A stretch of DNA of 64,000 nt, from positions 310,001-374,000 of the forward strand of contig JAUIRK010001013.1 in NCBI GenBank assembly GCA_030549495.1. The letters are read 5' to 3'. The first letter of the stretch is position 1. Each line of letters starts with the position of its first letter. Of the stretch, positions 22,388 through 35,100 are shown piece after piece. The notes beneath the pieces were generated by a model that was not told the origin of the DNA, made no database searches, and worked only from the letters and a program-made list of their open reading frames with translations. The DNA comes from Nectonema munidae (lineage: Eukaryota; Nematomorpha; Nectonematoida; Nectonematidae). Made by a program: the position numbers and the translations under genes.

Positions 22388-23194
22388 TTAACTATTTGCA
22401 GAAGAGTGCATGCATTTTTGGTACAAATCCAAGGTTGAACCAAAATCTTTTGCGTAGCAACTGCTGGCATTATCAAGGTCAAGGCTGGGAAAGTGCCTAC
22501 TTTCAATCTGTTTGTTGTTAAGTGGGCTGTAACATCCATTTTGCCCAATTTCACCATCGGAAGATGACGGAGTAATAGAAAGAGATCTGTGAAAATTGCT
22601 TGGCCAAGAAATAGATTTACTTAAACATGCAAAGCTAGCACATATCGAGGTAGTGTTAAATTGGAGAGAAGATTTTTGTATCGCTTGTACAAACGAATTA
22701 GAGAAAACTTCAAGATTGAGGGCTTGAATTAAGAAAGAAACAGACTGTGAAGAATTAGGGTCTTCGATAAGAACATCAGATAGTTTATCCAATTCTTTAG
22801 AAGCCAAAGAGGTATTGATCTCTTTTTTATTTTGATTTTTTACTGCCATAAAATTATCAGTGGAATAATAGTTACTTGAGAATGATGGAAAGTGATTTGT
22901 GTGTTGTGAAGAAAAAATGTCACGCAGTGACAGATGTAGAGTTGAGTCTCTTTTTAGAAGATGTGACTTCTCAGTGCTCTCGCATAAGTTAGGCAAGGAA
23001 GAGTATTTGCGCGAAAAGCAAACATCACTTGGATTGGAAGGGCGTTTGCGCTGTCTCTCATTTTTAAAAGGACTGTTGTTTCTTTTTTTCAAAAATTCCG
23101 AGTGTTTCAGTGATAGAGGAGCCAAAATTGCGTTTCTTTTGCAAACTGACTTTATCGCCTTTCTGATTGATTTAATGTCCGACATTTCATAATT
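22388..23194 (-). CDS. PPP1R37: PPP1R37 exon 11 (terminal exon, serine-rich tail)
   Basis: Acceptor TTTATGTTTAG ends at 23195. It starts NYEMSDIKSIRKAIKSVCKRN; the CKRN matches the vertebrate sequence just after the LRRs. The remaining 245 or so residues are Ser/Asn-rich and probably disordered, as in vertebrates, where this tail is also poorly conserved. Stop codon at 22390-22388. Confidence 0.85.
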   Translation of the reverse strand, partial: NYEMSDIKSIRKAIKSVCKRNAILAPLSLKHSEFLKKRNNSPFKNERQRKRPSNPSDVCFSRKYSSLPNLCESTEKSHLLKRDSTLHLSLRDIFSSQHTNHFPSFSSNYYSTDNFMAVKNQNKKEINTSLASKELDKLSDVLIEDPNSSQSVSFLIQALNLEVFSNSFVQAIQKSSLQFNTTSICASFACLSKSISWPSNFHRSLSITPSSSDGEIGQNGCYSPLNNKQIESRHFPSLDLDNASSCYAKDFGSTLDLYQKCMHSSANS

Positions 23195-26100
23195 CTAAAC
23201 ATAAAACAACAGTTATTTGTTTCGCAATGACTTAGCTGCGCTGATAAGCGCACGAGGGGAACGCATCCTCTACATTCGGGATTTTAGAATCAAGTAAAAG
23301 CGCAGTCAGTGCATACAAATTTATATGTATAGAGTATGGTTTTATAAAAAAGATGTCTACATACAACAAGAGTTATAAACATAAAAAATCTCAAGTCATT
23401 AATTTATTATTAATCATATCTCTTTGTATCTGCATACGAGTATTTCCAGCTGTCTAAAAAAACTTAACAACTTTCATGTCAAAGAAAAGTGCTTATTCTT
23501 TATTCGTCTATTTTGAACCGCTTTGGATTAGGCAGGGCATAGATCATCTTAAATTTCATCGAATTTAAAAATTTTCTCATAATTTCATGATACAGGATTT
23601 GAAGGATATGGTTTTTTTAATTAAGAAAAAATCTGCATTGAAATAGTGCTATTGTAAAACCTCAAGAATTCTAACAGGTTCGGAGACAAAGAAAGTGTTC
23701 GAATACAAGAAAACTTTCCTTCATTTTTTCTTTCTTTAGGTGGGCAGGTCAGTTGTTCGGATACGCAAGAATTCGGATATTCGAGATTTCACTTTACCTG
23801 TATCTGTATGGATGATAATAATGTATTATCAAACATCAAGGCAAAAATTTATCACTCATATAATGTATTATAAATATGTGGATTAAAAGTTGCTAAATTT
23901 AAAAAAAACTCTGCTATATGTTCCTCAAGTTCTACGAAATTTGATATATTATTCATATATCATATTTTTAAGGGGTTTGCAAAATTTCATTATTGACTGG
24001 AAGTAGTTGTAGGAAGTGTAGGTTAGCAATTTCTTAGGAAATAGAGCTAGTGAGTGAATAGATACGTATTAATGGTATATATTGGGTAGAGGTGGGCAAT
24101 GTGGATGCATAATAATAAAGGATACAAACTCCTGTCTCTTCAATATATTTGTTGTCAAGGAGAAGGGACGTCAGGGTGTAGTTGAATTTGAGAGCGGAAG
24201 AAAAAGCCACTAGTCCACTGAAGCCAATCTGATTTTCGCGAATATTCAATGTCTTAATACTCGAGTTGGCTTCCATAGCTTCGGCAATTGCGATAAAACC
24301 TAAACCAAATAGATTAGCATGCTTATTATGAAACTAAATTATACTTTTGCTATATATCAGTCTACTATCATGCACTAAATCTTTTGAATAGCACTTTTAG
24401 CTTCAAATTTAAAATCAGCGCTTAGAATACTGGCATTTACTTTAATTCAAACAACTACCGCACACTTAGCAAGTATTTCATTAAAAATGACATGCAAATT
24501 GCAAAATCATATATTTGTACGCGAAGAGAGATCTCTCTTCTTTGGCTCCCATGCATTATTATAAAAAAATTTAGATTATACCACACTAACAAGTAATATA
24601 CTTAGGCTTTGGAGCATTCATTCTTAAATATAGGATGGCCTCATGGATAAGTCACAGAAATTTTAAAAGTTCAGACTTTCTAGAATTTTAAAGCAATGCG
24701 AGAGAGGGAGCTAAAATCGTAAGTGTAATCAATGCCGTGTGAAAAGAAGGGTGGCGAAATCGGGCGGAAAATACCAAACTCTGACTTCTACTAATTACAA
24801 AATTGGACTCCAACTGCAAATACTTAACTAAATATTTTCTAAAAAAATCAACCTTTTTTGGTTAAAGTTTTGTTAAAAAATTAGTAGTAAAGTGCCCAGA
24901 GATCATTCAAATATTACATTCTTGCCTAAGTAGTAAATTGAATGTGGAAAGGGTATTTGCAATTTAGTAGTATGTTTTTGACATTTTCATCCAAACAAAT
25001 TTTAATCACGGAGCGCTAAACCTTACAAAGGCTTCAATTGCGCATCGAGCTAAACATTATTACAAACTCCTGTTATATGATTTTATTAAAAAATGTGGAC
25101 ATAATAAAAGTTTATTATGTGCAATGAATTCAAGTCAAACGATTGATTATAAAATAAACAATTTTACAACAAATTCTGAGAGATATATACTATGGTTGGA
25201 AGAATAGAAGAATTATTACTATAAGAATTATTTCATCTTGAAGTGCATACGTCAACTTGTATATTTTTAGGTTATAGTTAAAAGTCATAACAATTTCTAA
25301 ATTGTGTATCAAAACGAATGCTAAAAGATATGATCTGGTGTTATAAATGTCTGTGATAGAATGAGCTTTGCAGGAATCGAATATATCATCGCATGTAGAT
25401 AAATGAATTGAAAATGATTCATACCCGTATTTAATATTTCTCAACACACAAGCGTCTCGCTCCGCGAAGTTTTTAAACGTGGGTAATCGCACAGCCGCGT
25501 GTCGTTCCCGCCGTGCCCAGGACTATAGTTAGATATTAATACTTAACCGAGATAAATTAAATGAATTTTTCAACTATTGTGAAATTCAAAAGACAAAAAT
25601 GAGCGAAAATATGAAATAAATAGAACCTTCATCGCTTAAAAGAGTTTTTTCGAGGAAGAGTTCTTGCAACGCGTTATTCAAGGATAGACACTGCTTCAAA
25701 TAAAAAATTCCCTGATTTGTTATACAATTGTGGCTGAGATTCAGAGATGTTAGCATGCAAGATGGAGACTCCTATTAAAGTACATGTTTTTGAGATGAAA
25801 GAATGTTATGTAAAAATGGACACAAAAATTTACAAATAATATAAAAGGGAAGAAACATTTTAAAAAACAGATGATTTTTACTTTATAGGGAGTCTAGAAT
25901 GCGGTTAAGCGTTTAAAACGTAAATCTACAGGATATCGGTCGGTATATCCTCTTTATCTTCAAAGAGAATACCCAGGGATAAAGTCATTTATTAGTGATA
26001 TATACTAATTAATTATGAAACTATCCAGTTACGAAGTAGACTTAGCTTGTTCATTTTGCAAATAGTATCACAAGATATTAAGAACAAAACATTTTAATAT

Positions 26101-29100
26101 TGTTTGTGTTGCAAACAATATTGATAATAATTGAAGATTAACCGTTTATTTTAATTACATAAGCCTACAAAGACATCATAGAATATATGCAAGAAAGAAG
26201 GAAACTTTATTTAGAAGACAATATAACAATTTATTAGCAAAATTTTTAAAAATTCCTCAAATTCAAAAAGTAGACAAATCACAAATTACAAAGCTATACT
26301 TTCCTATATATTCATCAAATATATTGTATCATATTGTTTATAATGGTAAGATCTAAACATTTGCACCCTTAAATAAAAAAGTAAACTTGAAGTTTAAATT
26401 AATCTGCATTAAAATTGATATTGATAAAGATTTTAGAATTCAATGCAAATATCTAAAAAAACAAAGTTTATTTAAAAAAATGCCAGAACATATTTTATAC
26501 AAAATATATATTTATATTCGCAAATGATCTCCCATTTTTAGTAGGTTAATAAAATGTTTTTGAATATGATTAAATAGGATAGGTGAACTTTTCTATATTG
26601 AATCATGAATAATATTTTCCAAAAACAGTTGCCATTTTGTAACGTAAAAGTGGATAACTTCGTTTATCCGACTATCCTGCTATAAGATACAAGATTGAAT
26701 AATTAATTTTCGCAATGTCCCCCTCCCCCTATTCTGACATTCACAGGTCAACACGGACGCGATGTTCAGCAAATTAAATGCTCTCAAGCCTGTCTGTATA
26801 ATTTGTTAATTATAAAGATCAATGGTGCGATCGTATTTATTTGACACACCAACTTAATTGGCAGTGAACATTAATTGAAACGATTATGAGAGCAACGGAT
26901 TACGCAAAGATTAATTCAACCATCGATAGAGTAAGAAAGCTTAGAGAAAGAAATCATCTCCCTGAGAGAACCATCTACAACAGAAGAGAGTGGCATTACG
27001 GGAGTGGTGATGATACAACCACACCTCTCATTTATTCAGCAACAGTCAAGCTTAATTAGACACACACCTTGCACCACCTTCTACTTCACCAAGAGTTACA
27101 CTCAGCCACATACTCGTCACTACAACAGCGTAGCTTTGCTCACAGGTTTATTGTAGACATCATTAGCAAACTTTAAAAAGTGAATTTTCTAACATAAACA
27201 TTATGTTAGAACAAAAACATTATGTATACTTAAAGAAGAATAATTTTCGATTTTTTAAATTATCTGCTTAAACTAATGTAATTTTTGATTAATGGTTCCA
27301 ACTATGTAAGGATATATTTAGTAAATCAACAAAAAAATTTAACTGTCGAAGAAATTCTCAAATGCTAAAATCAATTTATGTGTATATAAATGAGTTGGCG
27401 TAAGGGCAGTAGTCAAAATTTGGTGGTCGTTTATTGAAGAGACAATACAAAAGTGAAGGACGCATCTAATGAATTCCTTCTCATCATACATTAGATCGCA
27501 TTTTTATTGCTACAATAGTAAAATTAGTGCACGCCTACAATTTTAGAAGAAATATCACTCTTACAAGTAAAGAAGCCATGGAAAGCATAGACAAGGATGA
27601 TAACTGGGTGGAAGATAAAGTTAGCGTTTTCAATCCAGGAGTAGAACCCGGGAAAGAGTGGGTAGAGCTTTGAGAAGAAGATAGCGTTGCAATTTGAAAT
27701 TTTATACCATTGCAGATGATTGCTAAGCCTGCGTCCTATTGAAACAAAAATCAAATGAGCAATATTGGAGGATAGAGCTGCAATATTTACAATTGTATAA
27801 GACTACATTGCTTAAAAAGACAATATAACAAAAAATGCGATCAAAAAGAACGAAACTCATAAAAGTAAACATTAAAAAAAAACTCTTAGATTTGCATTTT
27901 CATCAATTTAGAAAGTTGCTTCCATGTTTCTTAAAAATTGTGAAATTACACAAAAGTTTTCAAATAATCTTAAAATAACAATAATAATAATAATCAATTT
28001 TACGCCTAATGTTCCTGGCACGCTGAGGTTTAGCCGGTTTTTACCACTATGGCATCTAATCTCTCATTATTTTGCGTCTCCATTCATCTCTATTTTGCTC
28101 GTCCCCTAATGCTAAATGTCTTTCGCTCATGTCTTTTTTGACAATTTCTATCCATGCCATCTTTGGCCTGCCTTTACTCTTACCTAAAGTTTGATTTTTA
28201 TAAGCTTCTTTAATTAGATCACCGAAAGGTCTTCTATTTACATGCCCAAACCACCTTAACCTTTGTATTTCTTATACTTTATTTATTTCATTTACTTGAC
28301 ATAAACTTCTTATCTTTTCATTACTCATTTTTTCTTTTAAATTTAATTTGCACATTATTCTTAACATCCTCATCTCTGTGATGTTTAGTCTATTTTTCTC
28401 AGATTCTTTTAAAGCCCAACTTTGGCCGCCATACACTAAACTAGACCGAAGACAACTTTTATAAAGAAAACCCCTTAATTTTAAGGAAAAGATACTATTG
28501 CATAAAATACCACTTAACGCTTTAAATATTTTCCAAGTTAGTTGTAGTTACTTACACTACCTGTTTTGTCTAAAACGTCACGTAAATAACAAAAGTGTTT
28601 AACCTCTTCTATTTCTACGCCGCCTACTACTACTTTTTCTTCCAATACTACATCGGTATTTGGGTTGAAACTTAAATAGCACCTACACTTAAAATTTGTT
28701 GCATTTATCAAACTGCCCTTAATGTTTGAACATTTTTTATGTACCCACTTATTGCAATGTACACAAAGAATAGAGTTTCTTTTAACTCTTTTTTCGCAAA
28801 CTCCACATGGATCTATTTTGGAAACCGTGTTCTCAGTACCCTTAAAAGAATCTCTAATTTTCATCCACTTAGTTTTCTCAAAGAATCTTAAAAGAGTTGT
28901 TTAATCGATTACTCTGCGCATTTTATTCTGAAAAGATATTAGGCTGCTATACACGATAAAAGTAGGCATTTCTATATTCACTTTTCCACAAAAAAGCGCA
29001 GACGTTGGATCTCTGTGCATAAAAGAACTGATGCAAAATTATAAAACTATGAAAACATTTGTTCGTTTAAAAAAGTCTACTTTACAAAATATTATCTACA

Positions 29101-32100
29101 ACTTGATGTATCATAAAAAGATGTGCACATCCAAAGTGGGGGGGGGGGGGGGGGGTGAAAGGGTCTCTATTTATTCTTTCGCCCCCCCCCCCCCCTCCCT
29201 CAATAATTTTGAATTCCCTCAATTCTACATCTTTTTTATATTATTTAAAAGATTTGTGAGTAGAGACATTCAATATAACTTTTCTTGATGATTAAGACTT
29301 AAAATGATTTTTTTATTAATTTCCGCCTCATTGATATAATAATGCGAATTTGAGCTATATTTGATCAGAAACAGAAATGTAGATAAGAAAGTATTCTCTA
29401 TAATTTAAAGCTTAAAAGGTTTATCCCTATTCATTACTGTAACTGAAAGAGTTAAATCAATGTAATAACTTAATTTAGATAAGTTAGGAAATGTGCTTCT
29501 ATTATATTTGCTAAATATAATTTAAACAAACAAATATATATCATCTCCATAATTAGATCTTCATTTTATTTAATGTTTTAGTATTTTTTATCAAGATTGC
29601 TGAGAATAGTTGGCATTGTTTTCACACTTGTTAATAGAACTTAGTACAAACAATTTCATTTTCATCAATTTGATTATATAACATGATTCTTTGTTTTTCT
29701 GAGTTATCAATCTAGTTTGGTAACATTTCGTTGTAATTTTAAAATTTATCATTTCCAAATTTAATTTTAAGCGACAAATTATCTCAGTAGAAAGTAATCA
29801 ATCCATCTAGCCAATTCATTTTTATTAACCAGACCTGTTGGCAATTAGTGAGATGAGAGGTCGACAAAAATTCTTCAATTTTTGGAAAAAATTAATTGAT
29901 GCCAATCTTTGGCACAATGAACGCGCAACAGCACACAATACACGTTTTTAGTTTTCCCAGAAGTGTCCAAAAGGCTTTTTGGAATTTTTATCTAAAGAGG
30001 TGGGCGCGGACGTTTTGGATCTCAGAAAAATGAAAAAGTCATTTACGCCGTGAGCATGCTTCTTCAAGATTTGAGAATAGGAAAATATAGAGAATATCAA
30101 GTCTCCCAGCCAGGTTCTGAAATAAATTCACCCACTTTTCCGGGATTGTCTTTGTTAAAATAATGAAAAAAAACTATAGTTTTGTTGCATTTATATATTT
30201 GACGTAATATTTTGGACTCACTTGTTTGGGTTGATAGAAAATATGGGCATTTGCCTTGAGTTGGGAGAAAATTTTTTTTTATTTTTTTGTACGTATATAA
30301 ATATAATTCAACTTTATTGAATAAATACAAAATATGATATTTTAGAAAATTAAACATAAAGTAAAACAACCTTTATATGAAATACTATAATCTGCCTCCC
30401 AGTGAACATAATTAGAAAAAAACTAAGTAAGACATGAAATCATTATTTGATTCAAAGGGATTCATCATCACTCTTTCTCAAGCAACCACAAAGAACATTA
30501 TGGAAGTACGGCTTGTTAGTAGACACAAAAAGTTATTCCATAAACCATACAAAAGGAGATTGTAAGAATATTTTTAGTTTGTTTAAATACAAAAGCTTAC
30601 TTGAATGGGATTTCCACTAAGATTAAGAAGATTGAGAGTGAAGTTGGATTTGAGAAGTGAAGAGATTTGATTCATGTCCTGAATGGATAAAGAGTTCCCA
30701 GACAAGTATAACTCAGTGATACTGAAGTTATTTCGTAGCGAATTACCTAAAGATGTTGAAAAAGTGCACTCTTAAAAAAAAAATTTTTTTAAAAAAAAAT
30801 ATATAAAAATACCACTTTTTTTAAAAAAATTTTTTTTTTTAGACCATTGTTTGATAGGCGTCTTGTGTTTTTGTTAGAGAGGGGTTAAAAAAAAAAAATA
30901 AACAAAAAAAAAAAAAAATATTTTTTCCTCATAAAATAAAAAATAAAAAAAAAAAAAAAAAAAATTAAAAAAATTGTTTTTTAATTAACTTTTTTTTTTT
31001 TTTTTAAAAAAATTAATTTTTTTTTATTAATTAAAAAAATAAATATTTTTGGAAAAAAAAAAAAAAAAAAAAAAAAAAAGATGAACGCGACAAAAACAAA
31101 AAATCGACAAAAGTAATGCACACAGTGTTTATACTGTGCCCGACACCCTAGAAAATTTATAAATTTTTAATAAATAATTTTAAATTTATTTTTAGGAGTA
31201 GTTTCCTATGTCCTAATGGAAAAGTCTTAAAGAAATATAAGCACGCATAACCTGTACTATTCATTCAATATCAGATCCTCATTGCCAGCATATTTTCGTC
31301 AAAAATAGTAAATATTTATAATTTTAGTGAAAATATTATACCAAATACAGCTGCAAAATTGCAGCCCATATATGAAGGAATTATCAAGGCATGATACCCA
31401 AATATAGAAAGTATCAATTTCAAAAAATTATTCATCAAATGAAAAACTAAAATGTGAAAGTACTTTGATGAAATAAATATAAAATGATTTAGATGCAAGC
31501 AACATTTTGGGTTGTGCGATCATGAGAAAAACACGAATACAGTTGAAGTGAATTTATTGCAAGCGTTAAATTAGATGAAGGAAAAGAAGCGCAAGATGGC
31601 GAATAAAATCTACTGGTGGAAAGATGGACACAATGTAACACCTGGACATCAACGAAGGAGTGCATTTATTTTGAATTAAAAATACCTTTAAAATCATGCA
31701 TGCCTTTCTCAAAACTAAACAAACATAAAAGGAATGCTTGGAATAATTGATGTTTTTGAATTTTTATCATTCCCGCGAAAATTTTTTAGTTTTTGGTTTC
31801 CCAGGAATCAACTATTTTTTAATCTTGATTCAAAGAGTAAAAAGATATTTTAATAAGAAAGTAGATATCCAATAAAAAAAATTACGCTTACAATGCATCT
31901 AAAAAAATGAACATAGAGCTCAAAAATCTTAAAATTGATCTTATACTTTATACGACTAAAAGTTAACGTAAAAGTTATTCAAAAAATTCTCATAACTTAT
32001 ATGAGGAAATAGACTAAATAGATTAAATTATAGATTGAAGGGATTTTAATTAATATAAATACTATGAGTTTCTTTACTGATAAAATGATTTTTATAGAAG

Positions 32101-35100
32101 ATGTAAATATATAGAAATAAAGTTCTAAAAAAATACGCAAAAGCATTATTAGATTAGCATAGCTTAACAAACATGTACGTACATCTATTCAAAAATAATT
32201 TAACTTTTTAAGAATCAAATTAAAAATTGATAAACTCTGGGAATGAAATTATGATCGAAAGTAAAGCTCAAATAACGAAGGTTACTTAAAAGAGTGAAAT
32301 TATTGGAAGAACAGGCAACACAAGAGTTGAGCCGTAACGTTTTGAGAGAGGATGTTCGACGCAAAGCTTGACACAGAGACAGTATTGCGACATCCATTAT
32401 ATTTGTAAAGCTTAGATCTAGGTACTGTAAAGCTACACTCTAAACAGAACACCAAGAATAGAAGGGTAAATATTAGTCATAAATTAGGATTAGCCATTGC
32501 ATGTTTACCTTTGAAAAATAAAAGCCCACCAAAAATAATACATGAGACTAGAGCGGCATAGAAACACGAACTTTTTTCAGCTCCTGACTCCGCATATACA
32601 TCTAAATATTTAAATCCGACTCCCACAGAAGAAAAATGTTTTAATTTAAAGAAGAAATTTGTGAATCAGAATGTCAAATCTGCTTCAGGCAGATATCCGG
32701 GTTTGTTCAGTTGGTGGGTTTATTGATTTAATTTCGAAAATACATTCTCAGTTTAAAATCATGAATTTATCAATGTTAAAACCAAAATTTTAGCAAAACC
32801 ATATAAGGAATATAAAAATTATTAATGCGCTTGTTAACTTACCTTTTTTAACTCAACTCATTTTTGTTTAGCTCAACGTCCAGATGCCCTAACAAGCTAA
32901 GTCTCATTTTAAAGAAAAATTTACGTGTTCCGCTTTTGCTGCACTTGAAATCTCGTTAAATTAAACTCGTTGTCTGAGGCTACCACTTTCTTCAACATTG
33001 TTTTCTCTCTCGATTTCTAAAAAGGGATCCTTTTCAACTTAATTAACTCATTACTAAATTCTTTGAAAGATATAATTACGTTGTCAGCACTGGATTTATT
33101 ATTATCACATATCACCGATTCCGCTCCAACATCACTACTAAATTAGATAAAGCTCCAAGTTAGTCAATAAGTGAGTTGTTAATTTTTTTAAAAGATTCTT
33201 CTTCATTATCTCTGAGGATCCCACTCTGTTCATATAGTATATATATTGTCTAAATAAAATTTTGTTGACAAGATTTGAAATTAGAATGATCTAATTTCAT
33301 GAAAACCCCCGATGAAAATGAGAAATGTCACTCATTTTATGGAGCACTCATTTCAACGTGGGTTATAGCTGTAATAGTATTACTAAATTCTAATCAGACT
33401 TAGGGATCTTACGATTATGATGTAATAAATAAGTTAAAATTTCATATTTTTAAATGAAATAAATATAAAAAAGAAGAAAATATACTTTCTTTATGTAATA
33501 AGCACAAGCATTCCAAACCCAAGTACTGGTGTGTATATTGTTTGTCGCGATAACACGATTTGCTGTTTCATAAAACTCAAGTGAATCAAAGAGAGAAGAA
33601 GAAGCCTATGGAGATTGCAGTAAAAATAAATATTTAGCATTCTTTGTGAGCAAAATTCAAAAATGTTAAATGATTGACAGTTATATCGCGGAATAAGATT
33701 CTTTCAAATTTGGTAGCAAGAGAATGCAAAAGTAGACATAGCGGTTTATAACTCCATCAACGATAGATAATCTTATCAAAAATTTAATATTCTATAAACT
33801 TGGAAAGAAATTGAAGTAAAAGGAACTAAAAAACCAAATAAAAATTCCCAGATAATACAAAATAAAGTGTATGAATGAGATTAAAGAGCATTAACTAATG
33901 AGCAATTTTTGAAAATGAACTTAATCCTCTTGGTTTGCTTTATTTATATGTATAACATTTGGCAAAACAAAATATTTAAATAAATACAATGTAATATAAT
34001 GCTATTTGTTTAATTATTATAAGAAAGATAGGATACCTCCGAATCAGATAAGCAACTATCTAGGTCAACTGTTACAAAGCGAAGTCTTTTAAAGAGTTCT
34101 TCTAACGCTTCCGATTGGCCAAATGTTAATTTTTCATCTTAAAAGTCGTATATAAAAAGAAAAATTAAGCAAAAATAAGTAAAATTTAATCGAAAAATTA
34201 ATCAGATAATTTTTTTTATTCAATCAATATTTAGAAAAATAAAAATTATTTTTACTCAATGAATATTGTGTAATCTATAGATCTCATTTTTGGTATATAG
34301 TGAGTGAGTGATACATGTATACAGACACACCACAATAACCAGTGAAACTTAAATTTGACATTATGTAAATGCGAGCTTATGTGGTGTGAATTTTCTCGTT
34401 GGGTATTGTATCGAAATCCCATTCTTAATAAACAAAGTGCCCGCCCAAGTGTCATGTCAATTTGAAAGACTTAAAGGAAGGAAAAAAGGTTAAAAAGCGT
34501 GTTATCGGAATTAGTACTGATTTAACCCATTTAAGACCAAGCAAAGCAGACGATATCTAAAAAACGCAGACGATTTATATTCAAAGTCATTGAAAAAAGC
34601 AGACGAAGATGAAATTACTTATGTTCCAAAATAGGAACATTGGTCGTAAATGGGTTAAACAAAGATTTATGTAAATTTGGATGACTAAGAAAGTGTGCAA
34701 CGTTTAAGTTTTGGCTTATTTTTTGACATACTTTATTTTAACGCGCTTTTTGGCGACAGTGATTGTAAACCATAGTTTTAAAAAGTTAATTAGCTTTTTT
34801 TCATATAATTTGAAACTTTTACAAAACATGGAATTATCTCTTTATTTTTCATTTAAATTCGTTATATTGTTTGAAAAAAAGACGAGAATTTGATTAGCCA
34901 AAAAAATATATGCCAAGTTCTATTATTAAATCATTGTAGAATAAAGAATGTAGAAAAATCTTGTTAACAAATCCTTTATTGCAAATCGTTATCTTGCAAA
35001 AATAAAAGACTATAGTGCAAACAAAATGATTTTTAAAAAAAATATTAGAAAAAATAAATATCTTAGCTTCAACTACGGCATTATTCACTGGACAACAAAA

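Larger units (their letters stand above)
27736..30600 (-). other. PPP1R37 intron 7 with a LINE 3' part
   Basis: Holds the LINE at 27975-28900 and a G-run/C-run at 29139-29200. The rest is AT-rich and unrecognised. Confidence 0.55.

Noticed and set aside
22899-23192. 97-codon plus-strand open frame
   Set aside because: It is the shadow of PPP1R37 exon 11 on the opposite strand.
34375-34450. Fourth tRNA-like SINE copy
   Set aside because: Only a B-box-like word and a short tail similarity; no clear A box, so not listed as a feature.
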